From Sepiola atlantica (taxonomy: Eukaryota > Mollusca > Cephalopoda > Sepiida > Sepiolidae), in contig OY744551.1 in assembly GCA_963556195.1 (NCBI GenBank), positions 9,755,948 through 9,819,947 of the forward strand: a stretch of 64,000 nt of DNA, in the 5' to 3' direction. The notes under the pieces were generated by a model. It had not been told where the DNA came from, did no database searches, and saw only the letters and a program-made list of their open reading frames with translations. Positions 43,250 to 53,544 of this stretch are shown one piece after another. Position 1 is the stretch's first letter. Every line of letters starts with the position of its first letter. The position numbers were made by a program, and so were the translations under genes.

Positions 43250-44520
43250 TCAGCAACAGAGTTTCTCAAACAGAGTATCATCATTACTCAGAGGCCCAAA
43301 GAGTGGGTGGGCAATCTTGCAGTAACGTGTTGAATGCCCGTATTCAATGCAATGTTTACAGAACGGCTGTGCTTGTAGACGAATATGATTTATCTCCGGA
43401 TCCGAACCTAACCACAACCGGTTAATCACATCGTCCAAATTATCTGCTTGCGAGGTTTTGTGAGCCAACTTGAGACGGATGGATCGAAGAATTTTGTTGT
43501 TAGCCTCCAACCCAGATTCATCAAAACATTTAAGGCCACAACAATCGTTCATCTCGATGGCTCCCATGAGTGAGCCAGCAGTTTGTGTAGAGTGGGAGGA
43601 ACACTGATCCACATCAGATCCATAGGCTGAGGGGATTTCTTCTTTGGTCGGGTGGGTGTGGGGAAGCTTTCCAGATACAATAAGTAAAGGGTGGTAGAAA
43701 CCTTCTTGTATTCCTGGGCGTCAATTTTCTGAGAGGACGAAAACACACGAAGGATGACGGAGAGATACTGCCCGATCTGTGTCATAGTGTGTTAAAATCG
43801 AGCTGGTAGCATCTGGATGACAACGTCTCTACCAACATGACGTAGAATAGTTCGTTCAGTGTTGCCAGTTGTCGACGTTCCACCTTTACCAGTTGTAGCA
43901 GGGAAATCCCAGCGCTCACCTAAGACTTCATTCAGCTTAGTCTGAATTTCCTTTTTGGCAGCCACAAGGAATTGATGGTAGCGGAAGGTATCTGATTGTC
44001 CACTCGAAGACCTTGGCCTTCAGATGCACTGCTATCTTCATGTAGTTGTCAAACGTTCGGAGCAGCGCATGTAGGACTTGAACGGAGATGACTTCATGGT
44101 TTGGTATTGGCTTGTTTGTCAAACCTTTACGTGTGTCATAGTCGTTACGCTGTTTGACAATCTCATCGCCATCATCAATCACATTCTCGAAAATGGAGTG
44201 CAAGTCAGCAACCGTTCGCGTGATCTCGAATCCTGCTCGCACAACATCTGGATCATGGCAGTCAGCTCTGGAATGGTCACACAAGTCACAATATGCCCCA
44301 TCAAGACCCAAATATAAATTAGCAGCTTTCAAGTCCATCATGTGTTGATTTTGGGATAAATCTGGTAGCATTTTTGGATTTCTCAGCCTCAAGAGCTTTC
44401 CCATGAGAAATTTCAGCATCAGAGCATTATCTGATCTCAAAATATTTAAGAAATGGTCAAAATCTAAGTAGTCAATCGCAACAGGCGTGCATCAGATTTC
44501 TGAGAATTGGCTTCTGTGGA
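43250..44520 (-). pseudogene. RAG1-like (RAG-like transposon) C-terminal core, broken
   Basis: The minus strand encodes, in order, pieces matching the RAG1 catalytic core. Around 44290 is AYCDLCDHSRADCHD, matching the CxxC zinc pair of RAG1, then EITRTVADLHSIFENVIDDG and ISVQVLHALLRTFDNYMKIA. After a shift near 43970 comes KEIQTKLNEVLGERWDFP with GGTSTTGNTER. Then a TAA, and VPPTLHKLLAHS. After another shift near 43575 come GAIEM and CFDESGLEANNKILRSIRLK, where the E encoded at 43505-43507 matches the third catalytic residue of RAG1. SDPEI follows, and at 43319-43360 a CX2CX3GHX4C motif, a C-terminal zinc knuckle described in RAG1-like proteins. The first catalytic aspartate region is missing and the second is degraded. 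Transib is the alternative, but the C-terminal motif favours RAG1-like. Confidence 0.85.
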
Positions 44521-45055
44521 GAATTCTCTTTATTTTGGATTGCCACAAGTCAGAATTCTCAGTATATGGATTTTTAGAGACATATTTATCTATATTTTCA
44601 GAAAATGTACATTGGAGAAAATCTGGCTTGTGGCATTTTGAGATTTTCACCGTTATGTATCAAATTTTAAAGTGAAAAATACGTAAATTTTAAGGATTTT
44701 GAACAAAAATTAGCAAAAAAAATTTAGCAAAAACTAATATTTCTTGTAATTGGGGACCTGACATTAAATGATTTTATTATATTCAGTTAACTTGGGCCAA
44801 TACTGGATAAATGTTAAAAAATTACCTTATTTGGACCACTTTTATTCATTTTACAAGAATATTTAGTAATTTGGTGGAAAAAAATACTTGTCTTGAAACC
44901 AATGAGATAATGATATCGTGAAATCTGGGATGTTCAAATGTTCACCATTATTCTTGTAGGGTTCCGTTTGACTTACTTTTTTTTTTGTTAAACTGGATTT
45001 TTTCTCTACTTTTTGAAACATTTAGAGCCATAAATGCTTGAGTAAAGTTCATTTT
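44521..45055. other. AT-rich region beside the RAG1-like fossil
   Basis: No gene, terminal repeat or CACTATG-like end was recognised here. The element boundaries of the RAG1-like fossil remain undefined. Confidence 0.4.
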
Positions 45056-45059
45056 TGGC

Positions 45060-45275
45060 AATTGTCATGTCCCAGCCCACTGTGCCCTCCCTGCTCCCCG
45101 TTTCCCCCGACTGTACCGACATGCAGAAATTTAAAACTAATGTGAACAAACATCTCTCTGTACAGCTCCCAATTTAGGATGATCCCTTAAACTTTCGCCC
45201 TAATTCTCAGTCGCCCCTTATGTCTACGGTGGCAACTTGTCTTGTTTAGAGTGAACAAAGTTTAAAAAAAGAAAA
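45060..45275 (+). repeat. Jockey-type LINE 3' end
   Basis: ctccctgctccccgtttccc, cgacatgcagaaatttaaaa, ctaatgtgaacaaacatctc and cttatgtctacggtggcaac match the end of the LINE at 21540-21725. Confidence 0.8.
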
Positions 45276-45639
45276 AAAAAAGACCCCTTCTCCATCCTGC
45301 CTTTAGAAATCCCTCCCTGTTTCCACAACTAACCCTCCCTTCTCCATCCTGCCATTTCTCTTAATTAATTTTTTATCGCAAAGTATTTACGTTTTTGGAA
45401 AAATAATTCAACGAATAAAATATTTACATTGTTGAAAAAATTGGTTTTGCAATAAAATCAGTAGAATGTCTTACGAAATGTTGAAATTTAGATCCGATAA
45501 ATACTTTCGATTTTTTTCTTCTTTTATAACAATGAAATAGACATGGTACGAAAAAACAAACGGCTGTTACATACCCTTTGTATATTTTTAGATCGATAAA
45601 ACTAATAAATGATTTTGCATATACTTTCTATTCTTTATA

Positions 45640-46390
45640 AATCAGCTAAATCCCATCCATTCACTGATGAGGTACCCAGATGCCGGAGAGCCTTTTACTC
45701 CAATAGCTTCTTTCCTCGTGCTGCCAGCCTCTGGAACTCCCTCCTCACTCCCTGTTTCCCCCGACTGTACCAACATGCAGAGGTTTAAAACTAATGTAAA
45801 CAGATATCTTGCTACACTGCTCCCAACTTAGGATGACACCCAAAACCTACACCTTAATTCTCAGTAACCCCTTACGTCTACAGTGGTGGCCTACCTTGTT
45901 TGGGGTGAAATATGTTAAAAAAATATCTCTATTTATATATATTAAGCTGTATTGACACTGCATGGACTACTGTTGTCATATTTGGGCTGGTGAATCTCTG
46001 TTCCATTTGAGGGTTCTTGATAAGGTGCAGAAACGTATCTGTAATTTGATTGGCCGCACCCTTTCTTCTTTTTCTGCACCCTCTCTCACACAGACGTGAT
46101 GTCGCTAGTCTCAGTCTTTTCTATAAATACTATTATGGCATGTGCTCTTCAGAATTGTCTGCTTCCTTTGTTCCAGTTTGTTTGACTCTCCATCAATTCG
46201 ATGTTTTGATATCTCATTGTAATTCACAACCTCTTATTCCAGTAGCTTTTTTCCAAGAACTACAGGCTTGTGGAACTCTCTTCCTGTTGACTGTTTTCCT
46301 CCTACCTATAGCCTTGGTCTTTTCAAGACTGAGGCCAATAAGCATCTCCTGTCTTTGCAATAATCATCTTTCATTCTTGTTAGCTCCTTA
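45640..46390 (+). pseudogene. Jockey-type LINE fragments (3' end, then C-terminal part)
   Basis: 45640-45920 is a 3' end (gagagccttttactccaata, acgtctacagtggtggccta). From 45945 a second, more decayed copy encodes HGLLLSYLG-like and LDKVQKRICNLIG in place of MEYCCHIW and LDKVQKRVANLIG, then the RRDVASLSLFYKYYYGMCSS region. Confidence 0.75.
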
Positions 46391-46819
46391 CATCAAGTGG
46401 CATCATGGCTTGTCTGGAGCGATTTCCATAAAAAAAAAACTTTTCAAAGTAAAAGCTCGATGATTGTTAACAGAACACAACAGAGCATATATAAACAAAA
46501 CAACATTTTGCGAAATTCCAAAGAGCAAGATTTTATTCACCTTTCCAATCATTTTTTCAAAACAAAAAACTTTGGTACAATTACGGATCCGTTTCGTTCA
46601 CAGAAGAACAACCGATATTTGTATGTTAATCCCGGATATTTCTTCCATGGACTCATCAGAAAACCAGAAAGTTCTCAATCTAAAAAAATGCGATGCAACA
46701 AACAAGAAACTCTTAAAACAAACAACTCGCGTTTTATTTATCTCCCATGAAACAGAAATTCAGAAATCACTACCCACAAAAAGCAGCCATCTTGTATAAT
46801 TTGTGTGTGTATGTATATA

Positions 46820-47239
46820 TATATATATATATATAAGAAAGGGTATTTAGACATATTTTTTAAATCATTGTTTCGTAGTAGTATTATTTTTTTTTTTTAA
46901 ACCATAACAATGGTGTTGTAAAATAAATAAAATTTATTTTAATCTTAGCTTTCGAGAATATAATTCTCCTTGTTAAAGAGTGTTTTTCTTTTCTTCATCG
47001 TCCGATGGAATTGGACTTCGGGTCAGAAAATCACGTTATGTCGGAAGGCGAAGTCGCACCAGTTTGAATAAGAAAGGGTATTTAGACATAACGTGATTTT
47101 CTGACACGAAGTCCAATTCCATCGGACGATGAAGAAAAAGAAGAAAAGAAAAACTCTTTGACAAGGAGAAGTATATTCTCGAAAGCTAAGATTAAAATAA
47201 ATTTTATTTGTTTTACAACACCATTGTTATGGTTTAAAA

Positions 47240-47279
<40 letters not shown>

Positions 47280-47280
47280 T
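46820..47280. repeat. Long palindrome with decayed hammerhead-like arms
   Basis: Arms 46885-47040 and 47085-47245 pair through accataacaatggtgttgta, cttagctttcgagaatata and atcgtccgatggaattggac. In each arm a TGACAAGGAGAA...ATTCTCGAAAGC order resembles a hammerhead with changed core (TTGACAA) and an extra base. (TA)n tracts lie at both outer sides. Confidence 0.8.
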
Positions 47281-47429
47281 TATTTTTTTTTAACTACTAT
47301 AAGTTAGCAAAACATTTATACGGAACAAAATTTAGATTTAGTATACGGAACGTTTATGTTTTTGTCTTTTAAGGGAAGTGGGGTCTGATCAACTCTGCTG
47401 GGAAGCTATGAAATTAAATACTGTCTTGT

Positions 47430-47617
47430 TTTTAAATTCCCGAAACAGTTTTTCATGGTAAACAACTGATGATCCCTTAAATAATGTTAGAAGCAAACTA
47501 ATATAATAACTGTAAAAATTAAATTGACTTACATGAGTGATTTTCCACTAAACGACTTGAGACTTAAGGTTTTTTTTTTGGTTTTTTTAATATAGTTTTA
47601 ATGGTTGAGAAGCTTCC

Positions 47618-47640
<23 letters not shown>
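47430..47640 (-). repeat. Repeat family V, copy 2
   Basis: Reverse complement of 35275-35510, with attcccgaaacagtttttca, ggtaaacaactgatgatc and ggttgagaagcttccgagac, followed by (TA)n at 47622-47655. Confidence 0.78.
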
Positions 47641-47657
<17 letters not shown>

Positions 47658-47689
47658 GAAAAAAAGTGGGATAAAATGATCCGACGTAA

Positions 47690-47945
47690 TGTAAAATGAA
47701 AAAAAGAAAACCAAAAACTGTGATTTATGTATTCATCAACGTTTCGTCTTTATTGAAAGACTTCCTCATTCTCTGCTTGTTCACTTCAACAACCATGCCG
47801 AAATCTGGACACTTTCTAATAAATCAAAATTAATATTTTTCTACATTGTTTTTCTTCATCCTGAGCAAGTCTTTTAATAAAGACGAAACGTTGATGAATA
47901 CATAAATCACATAGTTTTTGGCTTTCCTGCTTTCATTTTACATAT
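47690..47945. repeat. Palindrome with hammerhead-like halves
   Basis: tgtattcatcaacgtttcgt at 47728 pairs with acgaaacgttgatgaataca at 47882. Each arm carries a GTCTT(T)/AAAGAC hairpin next to GAAAC, but the CTGA part is damaged (ATGAGGA and CTGAGCA). Confidence 0.7.
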
Positions 47946-48349
47946 ATCTAGAGAGAGAAAGAAAGAAAATGATGACAAAACAAATGTAAAGTTACATACT
48001 TTACAAGTTTATTATATTCAAACAATACAACAAATAATAGTTTATACGAAAGTCCTTTAAACCATGGTTTTTCAAAGAAATAAGTCCTTTCATCATCAGA
48101 AAAAACAAACAATAAATTATCAAGCATTGGTTAATATTATTAATTTGAAAAACTAAGAAAGAAAACAAGAAATAAATGTATGAAGGAACAGAAAGTCTTT
48201 GTAATAATGAGTCTGCAGATATATTATAAGGTGTTAAAGTATCATCCATTGGAATAATATAAAGGATATGAGATTCCAGAAAAGTAGGTAAAAGCAATCT
48301 ATATATATATATATATATATAAGTATAAATTTTTATTTATACAAACATT

Positions 48350-48416
48350 ATTGGTTACATATGTGCATACATGTTTCGGTTGCACTTTTCCAAGAAAGTC
48401 AACCTCATCAGACCGA
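48350..48416 (-). ncRNA. Type-I hammerhead ribozyme motif
   Basis: Minus-strand order: stem I GGT, CTGATGA (48405-48411), stem II GGTTG...CAACC with inner ACTTTC/GAAAAGT-type pairing, GAAA (48374-48377), stem III ACATGT-ATGCAC-ATATGT, A, then stem I ACC. All core residues are present and stem II is perfect. The predicted cut lies between 48356 and 48355. A (TA)n tract at 48301-48322 follows. No tRNA head is visible upstream on that strand. Confidence 0.85.
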
Positions 48417-48682
48417 GAATCTTTCAGGAATGGATGGATTTGAAGAATTTTCTGTCTTAAATAACTCTTTTTTGTGATCTAGCATCTTCTATTTCTAGCA
48501 TCTTCTATTTCTTATGAATTAGTATCGGATTACTAATTTTCTTATCTTGACCTTTTTTGCCAGTGGTTGTCCACTCCTTAATTTTTTATCATTTATTGCA
48601 CCCCATGGCGTCTCAACTGCTTCTTCTTGTCCTTATTTTATTGCTCTTGCTTGCCAGCTTAACAGAAACCAATACATATACG

Positions 48683-48699
<17 letters not shown>

Positions 48700-48713
<14 letters not shown>

Positions 48714-48875
48714 CGATAGCGTGTGTGTTCGTGTGTCACGCTTCCGGCAAAAGCTCAGCGCGCCGCACCTAGTTTTTGAAAAACATTCAACTCACCTAAT
48801 TTTCGAAACATTTTTAAGTATTTCCCTTTGGTGCTACGGTTAGCGACGTAGTATTTTTGACTTCAGCCCGACTGG
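48700..48875 (+). mobile_element. Left part of the SINE/Helitron-like host, split by the hAT-type element
   Basis: gatagcgtgtgtgttcgtgt at 48714 is repeated as aatagcgtgtgtgattgtgt at 52607. At 48829-48867 a tRNA-like head begins (ggtgctacggttagcgacgt) and is completed beyond the hAT element by tttatagttcgatccc at 52503, a box-B-like end. Confidence 0.6.
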
Positions 48876-51800
48876 TAGAGTTGGGCGGTTTTGAAATTTT
48901 GGTTTCGGTATCGGTTTCGGTTTCGGTTTTTTTCCCTTAAAACCTCGGTTTACGGTTCGGTTTTTCGGTTTTGTTGAAAAAAAATTTTTTACTATGGAAG
49001 CTATTCATTCTGTTGTGTGATGATTAGTTATTATTCAACGTTTAGTTGAATTATGCCACTGTTTCGATAATTTTGTGACTGAATCATTCTCCATGATATG
49101 AATCATAAGTTTTAAGGTGTTGACTGTTGTAATCAAAGTTCTGATACCTTTTTAACAGTTAACTCGTTAAAACAGTGACCAAAGATTCATGAAAGATTTC
49201 TGAAGAATAAAACTGAGTTTGAATATACATTCTATCTAATTCTTTAACCCATCAGAAGCTAAAATATAACTCAGAAATGCAAGAAATTAAAAAACGAAAA
49301 TTTATTTAAACAAACAAAATAATTTTACAAATAAAATTAAGCAAAAATGATGATGAAAATGAAATATTGTCAAAATTATTTGACAGATACAAATTTTAAT
49401 TTTTTAATAGGTGAAAATGTTTGCAAGACGTTGTGTTTTGTCGCGTAAAATAAACACACCATATACTTCTCGAATTGCCGGTGTTGACTGTTGGGATGTC
49501 TGTCATTTTGTGTGCTCGAAGTTCTGTCAACTGGTGCGTGTTGGGGTTAATATTTGTTTTTAAGACAGGGTAATAAAACTTTATAGACATGCGTAAAAGA
49601 CTAGTAGTACAACCGAAAACCGCGCCAAGGGAAAAGGAAGGATGGTTAAAAAAAAGTAGAGATTATTAATTCATCTAAAGTCATTTTTTAAGCTTTAAGG
49701 TAATTTTAGTCATAGAATTCATGACTTGGATTAAAGTTTAATAATTAAACTTTCGAATAAATTGTCAACTCTAAATAAATACCATATTAACAATTTAGTA
49801 AAATATAAATCGTTGCATAGTCTACTTTTTGAATAACCCATTTTTGGGAGAGAAAACGGTATAGTTGAGAGATAGTTCTCTAGAAATTACAATTTATGTA
49901 TGAAGTGGCTTTTCAAAAGTAAACAATGAAATGCCTAATGTTTAAAATAATTTTAAAAATCCGAATAAAGTGACATTAGCATTGGCAACTACTTTTTTTC
50001 TTTTTAAATGTTTATACTTACTCACTACTTTTCGTTTATTTACTTTTACAAGTATTTTTTCAAAATTTCATTTTAATAACTTATTTTTTTAGATAACTCT
50101 GAAACAAACAAATAATTATTTTACAATTTTGAGTTGAATCAAATAGATTTTCGACATCATACGGAACGCGTTTGATTTTTTCTTTTTCATTTGAAAATAG
50201 TTTATGCTAAAAATACGATGTCATGTTGTCTGTCGTATTTCTCTCTTTTTCATTTGAAAATTCAAAATGTTAATAAACAAATTGTAAACAAAGATTTCTT
50301 CCTACAAGTAGCAATACACATGAAAAAATTTAAATTGCTTAAAATATCTCAATAATGGCATACATAGGAAGAGCTTGATGATCTAAGAAAGAATCTTTTT
50401 AAATTTTTTAAATCTGACTAAAAATAAGGAAGTTATAACTATTTTTGTGCCTCGCACAATTGGATATTTTCCCCTCTTTAATACCATATGCGTTTCGTCA
50501 CATTTTTTACACTAATTTTTCAGTAAAAATGTTATATCTTTGTTAAAACACAAGATTAAGCAATGAAATTTACCATATAAGTGTATTTTTGTACAAGGAA
50601 TCAGAATATGCCACTGAAAATCTCCAGAAATTAATGGTTTCCAAGTAATCTGCACTAAGTGCACATAAATATGCTGCAATACCTTAAAAATACCATGAAT
50701 CCATTAAAAGAAAGAAGTTAGAAAACTCAAAGTTGAATTGTAATACATTTTATGTACAAGAAACTAAAATCTAATACTAGGACTGTTTAAAAATGAATAT
50801 ATTGCAAGATTTCTGTAGCATTATTGTAGATTTACACCTTCTGCTAACTCACCCCCTTACCTCCCCAAAATATGAGATTCTACTTTTTTTATTTAGGCAA
50901 TTACATGTTAACACCCTGAAAAACTTGGCAAAAAGGAAGAAACAAAAACAATTATTTTAGAATTTAAAGTGGGGATCAGTTTCACATAAAATAATCCCCC
51001 ATTTCAAGGCCATTCTAGCGTTTTAGGACAGTTAATTATTTTTTCTATGGGAGATAAATCCTGTGCGTTTTTCTTGTTTTTTGTTTTTTTTCTGTTTTTT
51101 TAGACGATTATAAGGGTTTTTGTGGGAGGAGGGGGGCTTACCACTTGAACTTCAGGTTAGTGGTAGGGCTAGGGGCAATTAAGTGTGAACACCCTGAAAA
51201 CTTAGCAGAAAGAAAATAAACAACAATTCATTTAGAATTTCGAGTGGGGGATTAGTTTCACATATATTTAATGCAGAATAATTCACCATTTCCGGGCCAT
51301 TCAAGCGTTTTAGGGCATTAATCAATTTTTTTCTATGGCAAATAAATCCTGTGCGTTTTTTTTTATGGGCGTCTGCTTTTTTTTTTTTTAAGACGATTAT
51401 GTGTGGTTTTAATGGGCTTTTTTGTAGGATTAGGGCTTCCTACTCGGACTTAGGGTTAGTGATAAGGTTAAGGAAGGGGTTTTGTTTTGGATGGAGGTTG
51501 CCATTCGGACTTAGTGTTAGAGTTAAGGGAGTTTTTTAGGAGTGGCTTGCCACTCATATTTAAGGTTAATGGTACGATACGTTCAAGATGGCATTTTTAG
51601 GAGGTGGGCTTGTTAGTCGTACCTAGAGTTAATGGTAGAGTAATTATTTATTTTATAAATTTCACTAAAAGGCAAGAATGCCCGGGAAATCGGAGATCAT
51701 TTTACATTAAATTTATATGCGAAACTGATCCCCCACTCTAAATTCTAAACTATTTTTTGTTGTTTTGTTTTTTCTTTTCTCGCCAAGACTTTAAGACGTA

Positions 51801-52494
51801 ATCGCCTAAAAAAGTAGAATCTTAATTTATTTTTTTTAAATTGGCGACTAGAAATTCATTACTACTAGAAGTTCGAAAGTTGAGTGAAAACCAGTATTTT
51901 TTAAAGTATTTTTTATAAAAGAACCAAATAGGATTAACTTTTTTTAAAAGTATTTTTATCTTTTTTTACAAGACGCTGCTGCTGATTGATTGTTATATCA
52001 GCAATACTAGTAGCAATTGTTGACTTTCGCTCAAAAAAAGGACAATATTTTTTAGGATAAGATAATTTAAAATTACTATTACCGAAAGACAAAACAACGT
52101 ACAATTATAATTTTAATGCATAAAAAAAGATGAAAGATTAATTTATTTACTAGTTGGGTACGAAAAATGTAACAACATTTTCTATATTCATATTTTAAAA
52201 TGTTTAAAATTCGTTCTAGAATGAAAATAAACAAAAATCGCCTCGTGTTTATAGCAGTAATTGCAGTAATATATTTGTTCAATCTGTCCTCTTACTAATA
52301 TAACATTTTTTGGTAATATTCAATTTTATTCAAATCGGAAAATCTTTTCAACCGTGTTTCCTTGTATATGGTGGCTTACTGTAATAAAAACACAATACCG
52401 AACGGTTACGGTTTAAAAAAAAAAAACGATTCGGTATACGGTATGGAGACGAAACCGAAAAACCGCGGTTTTTCGGTAAAACCGCCCATCTCTA
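48876..52494. mobile_element. Non-autonomous hAT-type DNA transposon, 3.6 kb
   Basis: Ends are tagagttgggcggtttt at the left and the complement of tagagatgggcggtttt at the right, 16 of 17 identical. The flanks are an exact 8-bp duplication, ccgactgg, at 48868-48875 and 52495-52502. Length of duplication and TIR type fit the hAT superfamily. Both ends carry subterminal ggttt-cggt repeats. No transposase-like frame is present. The interior is AT-rich with several internal repeats. Confidence 0.9.
50860..51840. repeat. Internal direct and inverted repeats of the hAT-type element
   Basis: The block with caccctgaaaaacttggcaa, gtggggatcagtttcaca and gggagataaatcctgtgcg at 50910-51070 recurs at 51188-51355. 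Part returns inverted at 51690-51830 (gaaactgatcccccactcta). Between lie five diverged units of about 75-90 bases with gggctt-ccact and ggttagtggtaggg. Confidence 0.75.
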
Positions 52495-52502
52495 CCGACT
52501 GG

Positions 52503-52753
52503 TTTATAGTTCGATCCCAACCAACGTCTAAGATTTGTTTCTACATTTCGAGGGGAAGGGGAAGAGAGGTAGGGAGGGGACGACCAGGAAGACACATATT
52601 AATACAATAGCGTGTGTGATTGTGTGTCATGCTTACATCAAAAGCAACGACCTTCCGAATCGTTGTATGCTACTCATGCTACATGTATAGGTTAGAAACA
52701 AGATAATTAGTATTAAAAACATCATTTCGTGTAATTTACACGGGTCCCGCTAG
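52503..52753 (+). mobile_element. Right part of the host element with Helitron-like 3' terminus
   Basis: The stretch ends with the hairpin cgtgtaatttacacg (52728-52742), then ggtcccgctag and T. A short hairpin just before CTAG, followed by T, is the classical Helitron 3' end. The 5' end was not identified with certainty. Confidence 0.6.
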
Positions 52754-52757
52754 TATA

Positions 52758-52965
52758 TATATATAATTTAATTATAAATATTTGTTTTTATCCACATATG
52801 TATACGTTTCATTCTTATGGGAATCGTCAGTACAGAGAAGAATTATTCACACTGGTCGCCGGACTCGAACCCTGGAACCCGAGTTATATTTCAAACTCAA
52901 ATTCCAACGTCTTTGCCCTCACAAGCGTCGTCATCAACAACTCGGTAAATCAGCAAAAGATTAAT
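52758..52965 (-). mobile_element. tRNA-headed SINE with degenerate hammerhead
   Basis: On the minus strand a tRNA-like head has box-A-like gagggcaaagacgttgg and an excellent box B, gggttcgagtcc. Then follow CTGACGA, ATTC-loop-GAAT, GAAA and ACGTATACATATGTG (52788-52850). Stem II takes in the last core A and the cleavage position is G, so the ribozyme is probably dead. (TA)n follows. Confidence 0.62.
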
Positions 52966-53120
52966 CCTAGTTAAAGACAGCTGTCGTAGAGCGCTCGACT
53001 TTTGAAAGGAACATTGCATTTAAGCCACAATGGCGACTGTGTTAATACTACTCGCCACAGAGCCTGGCCTAGTTTGGGGGGCGACAATTAATTATAAATA
53101 TTTGTTTTTGTTTTTATTTT

Positions 53121-53166
<46 letters not shown>

Positions 53167-53284
53167 AGGTGTTACTTTTGTTTCCTAGATGTTAATCTGA
53201 TGAAACCCCCAGTGCAAAAGCAAAAAAAGTGCTCAATAACAGGTAGAGCTGTTTTTTAGTATAATTTTTTTTCTACGAACATTA

Positions 53285-53350
53285 TTGGTTACATATGTGC
53301 ATACATGTTTCAGCTGCGGTCTCTTGAGAAAGCCAGCTTCTTCAGACCTT
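53285..53350 (-). ncRNA. Type-I hammerhead ribozyme motif (left arm)
   Basis: Minus strand: GGT, CTGAAGA (53339-53345), AGCTG...CAGCT, GAAA (53308-53311), ACATGT-loop-ATATGT, A, ACC. The core fits CUGANGA with N=A. Stem II begins with an A-T pair. Confidence 0.75.
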
Positions 53351-53387
53351 TAGAAAAAATTAAAAACGGGTTTTTCATTTGTTTTTA

Positions 53388-53453
53388 AAGGTCTGAAGAA
53401 GCTGGCTCTCTCAAGAGATCACAGCTGAAACATGTATGCACATATGTAACCAA
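53388..53453 (+). ncRNA. Type-I hammerhead ribozyme motif (right arm)
   Basis: Plus strand: ggt, ctgaaga (53393-53399), agctg...cagct, gaaa (53427-53430), stem III acatgt-loop-atatgt (53430-53447), a, acc. The predicted cut is after 53448. The stem-II interior differs from the left arm (ggctctctcaagagatca against ggctttctcaagagaccg). Confidence 0.75.
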
Positions 53454-53477
53454 TAATGTTTGTAGAAAAAAAATGTA

Positions 53478-53531
<54 letters not shown>

Positions 53532-53544
53532 CGGCAGCAAGTCG

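Larger units (their letters stand above)
53275..53470. repeat. Palindrome with a hammerhead in each arm
   Basis: Arms 53275-53350 and 53385-53465 pair from gaacattattggttacatat to the central aaaggtctgaagaagctgg. The spacer is about 35 bases. (TA)n tracts lie on both outer sides (53124-53162 and 53478-53529). Confidence 0.9.

Noticed and set aside
51130..51650. Interstitial telomere repeat
   Set aside because: agggttagtggtaggg-like motifs are irregular and sit in 75-90-bp degenerate units, not TTAGGG arrays.
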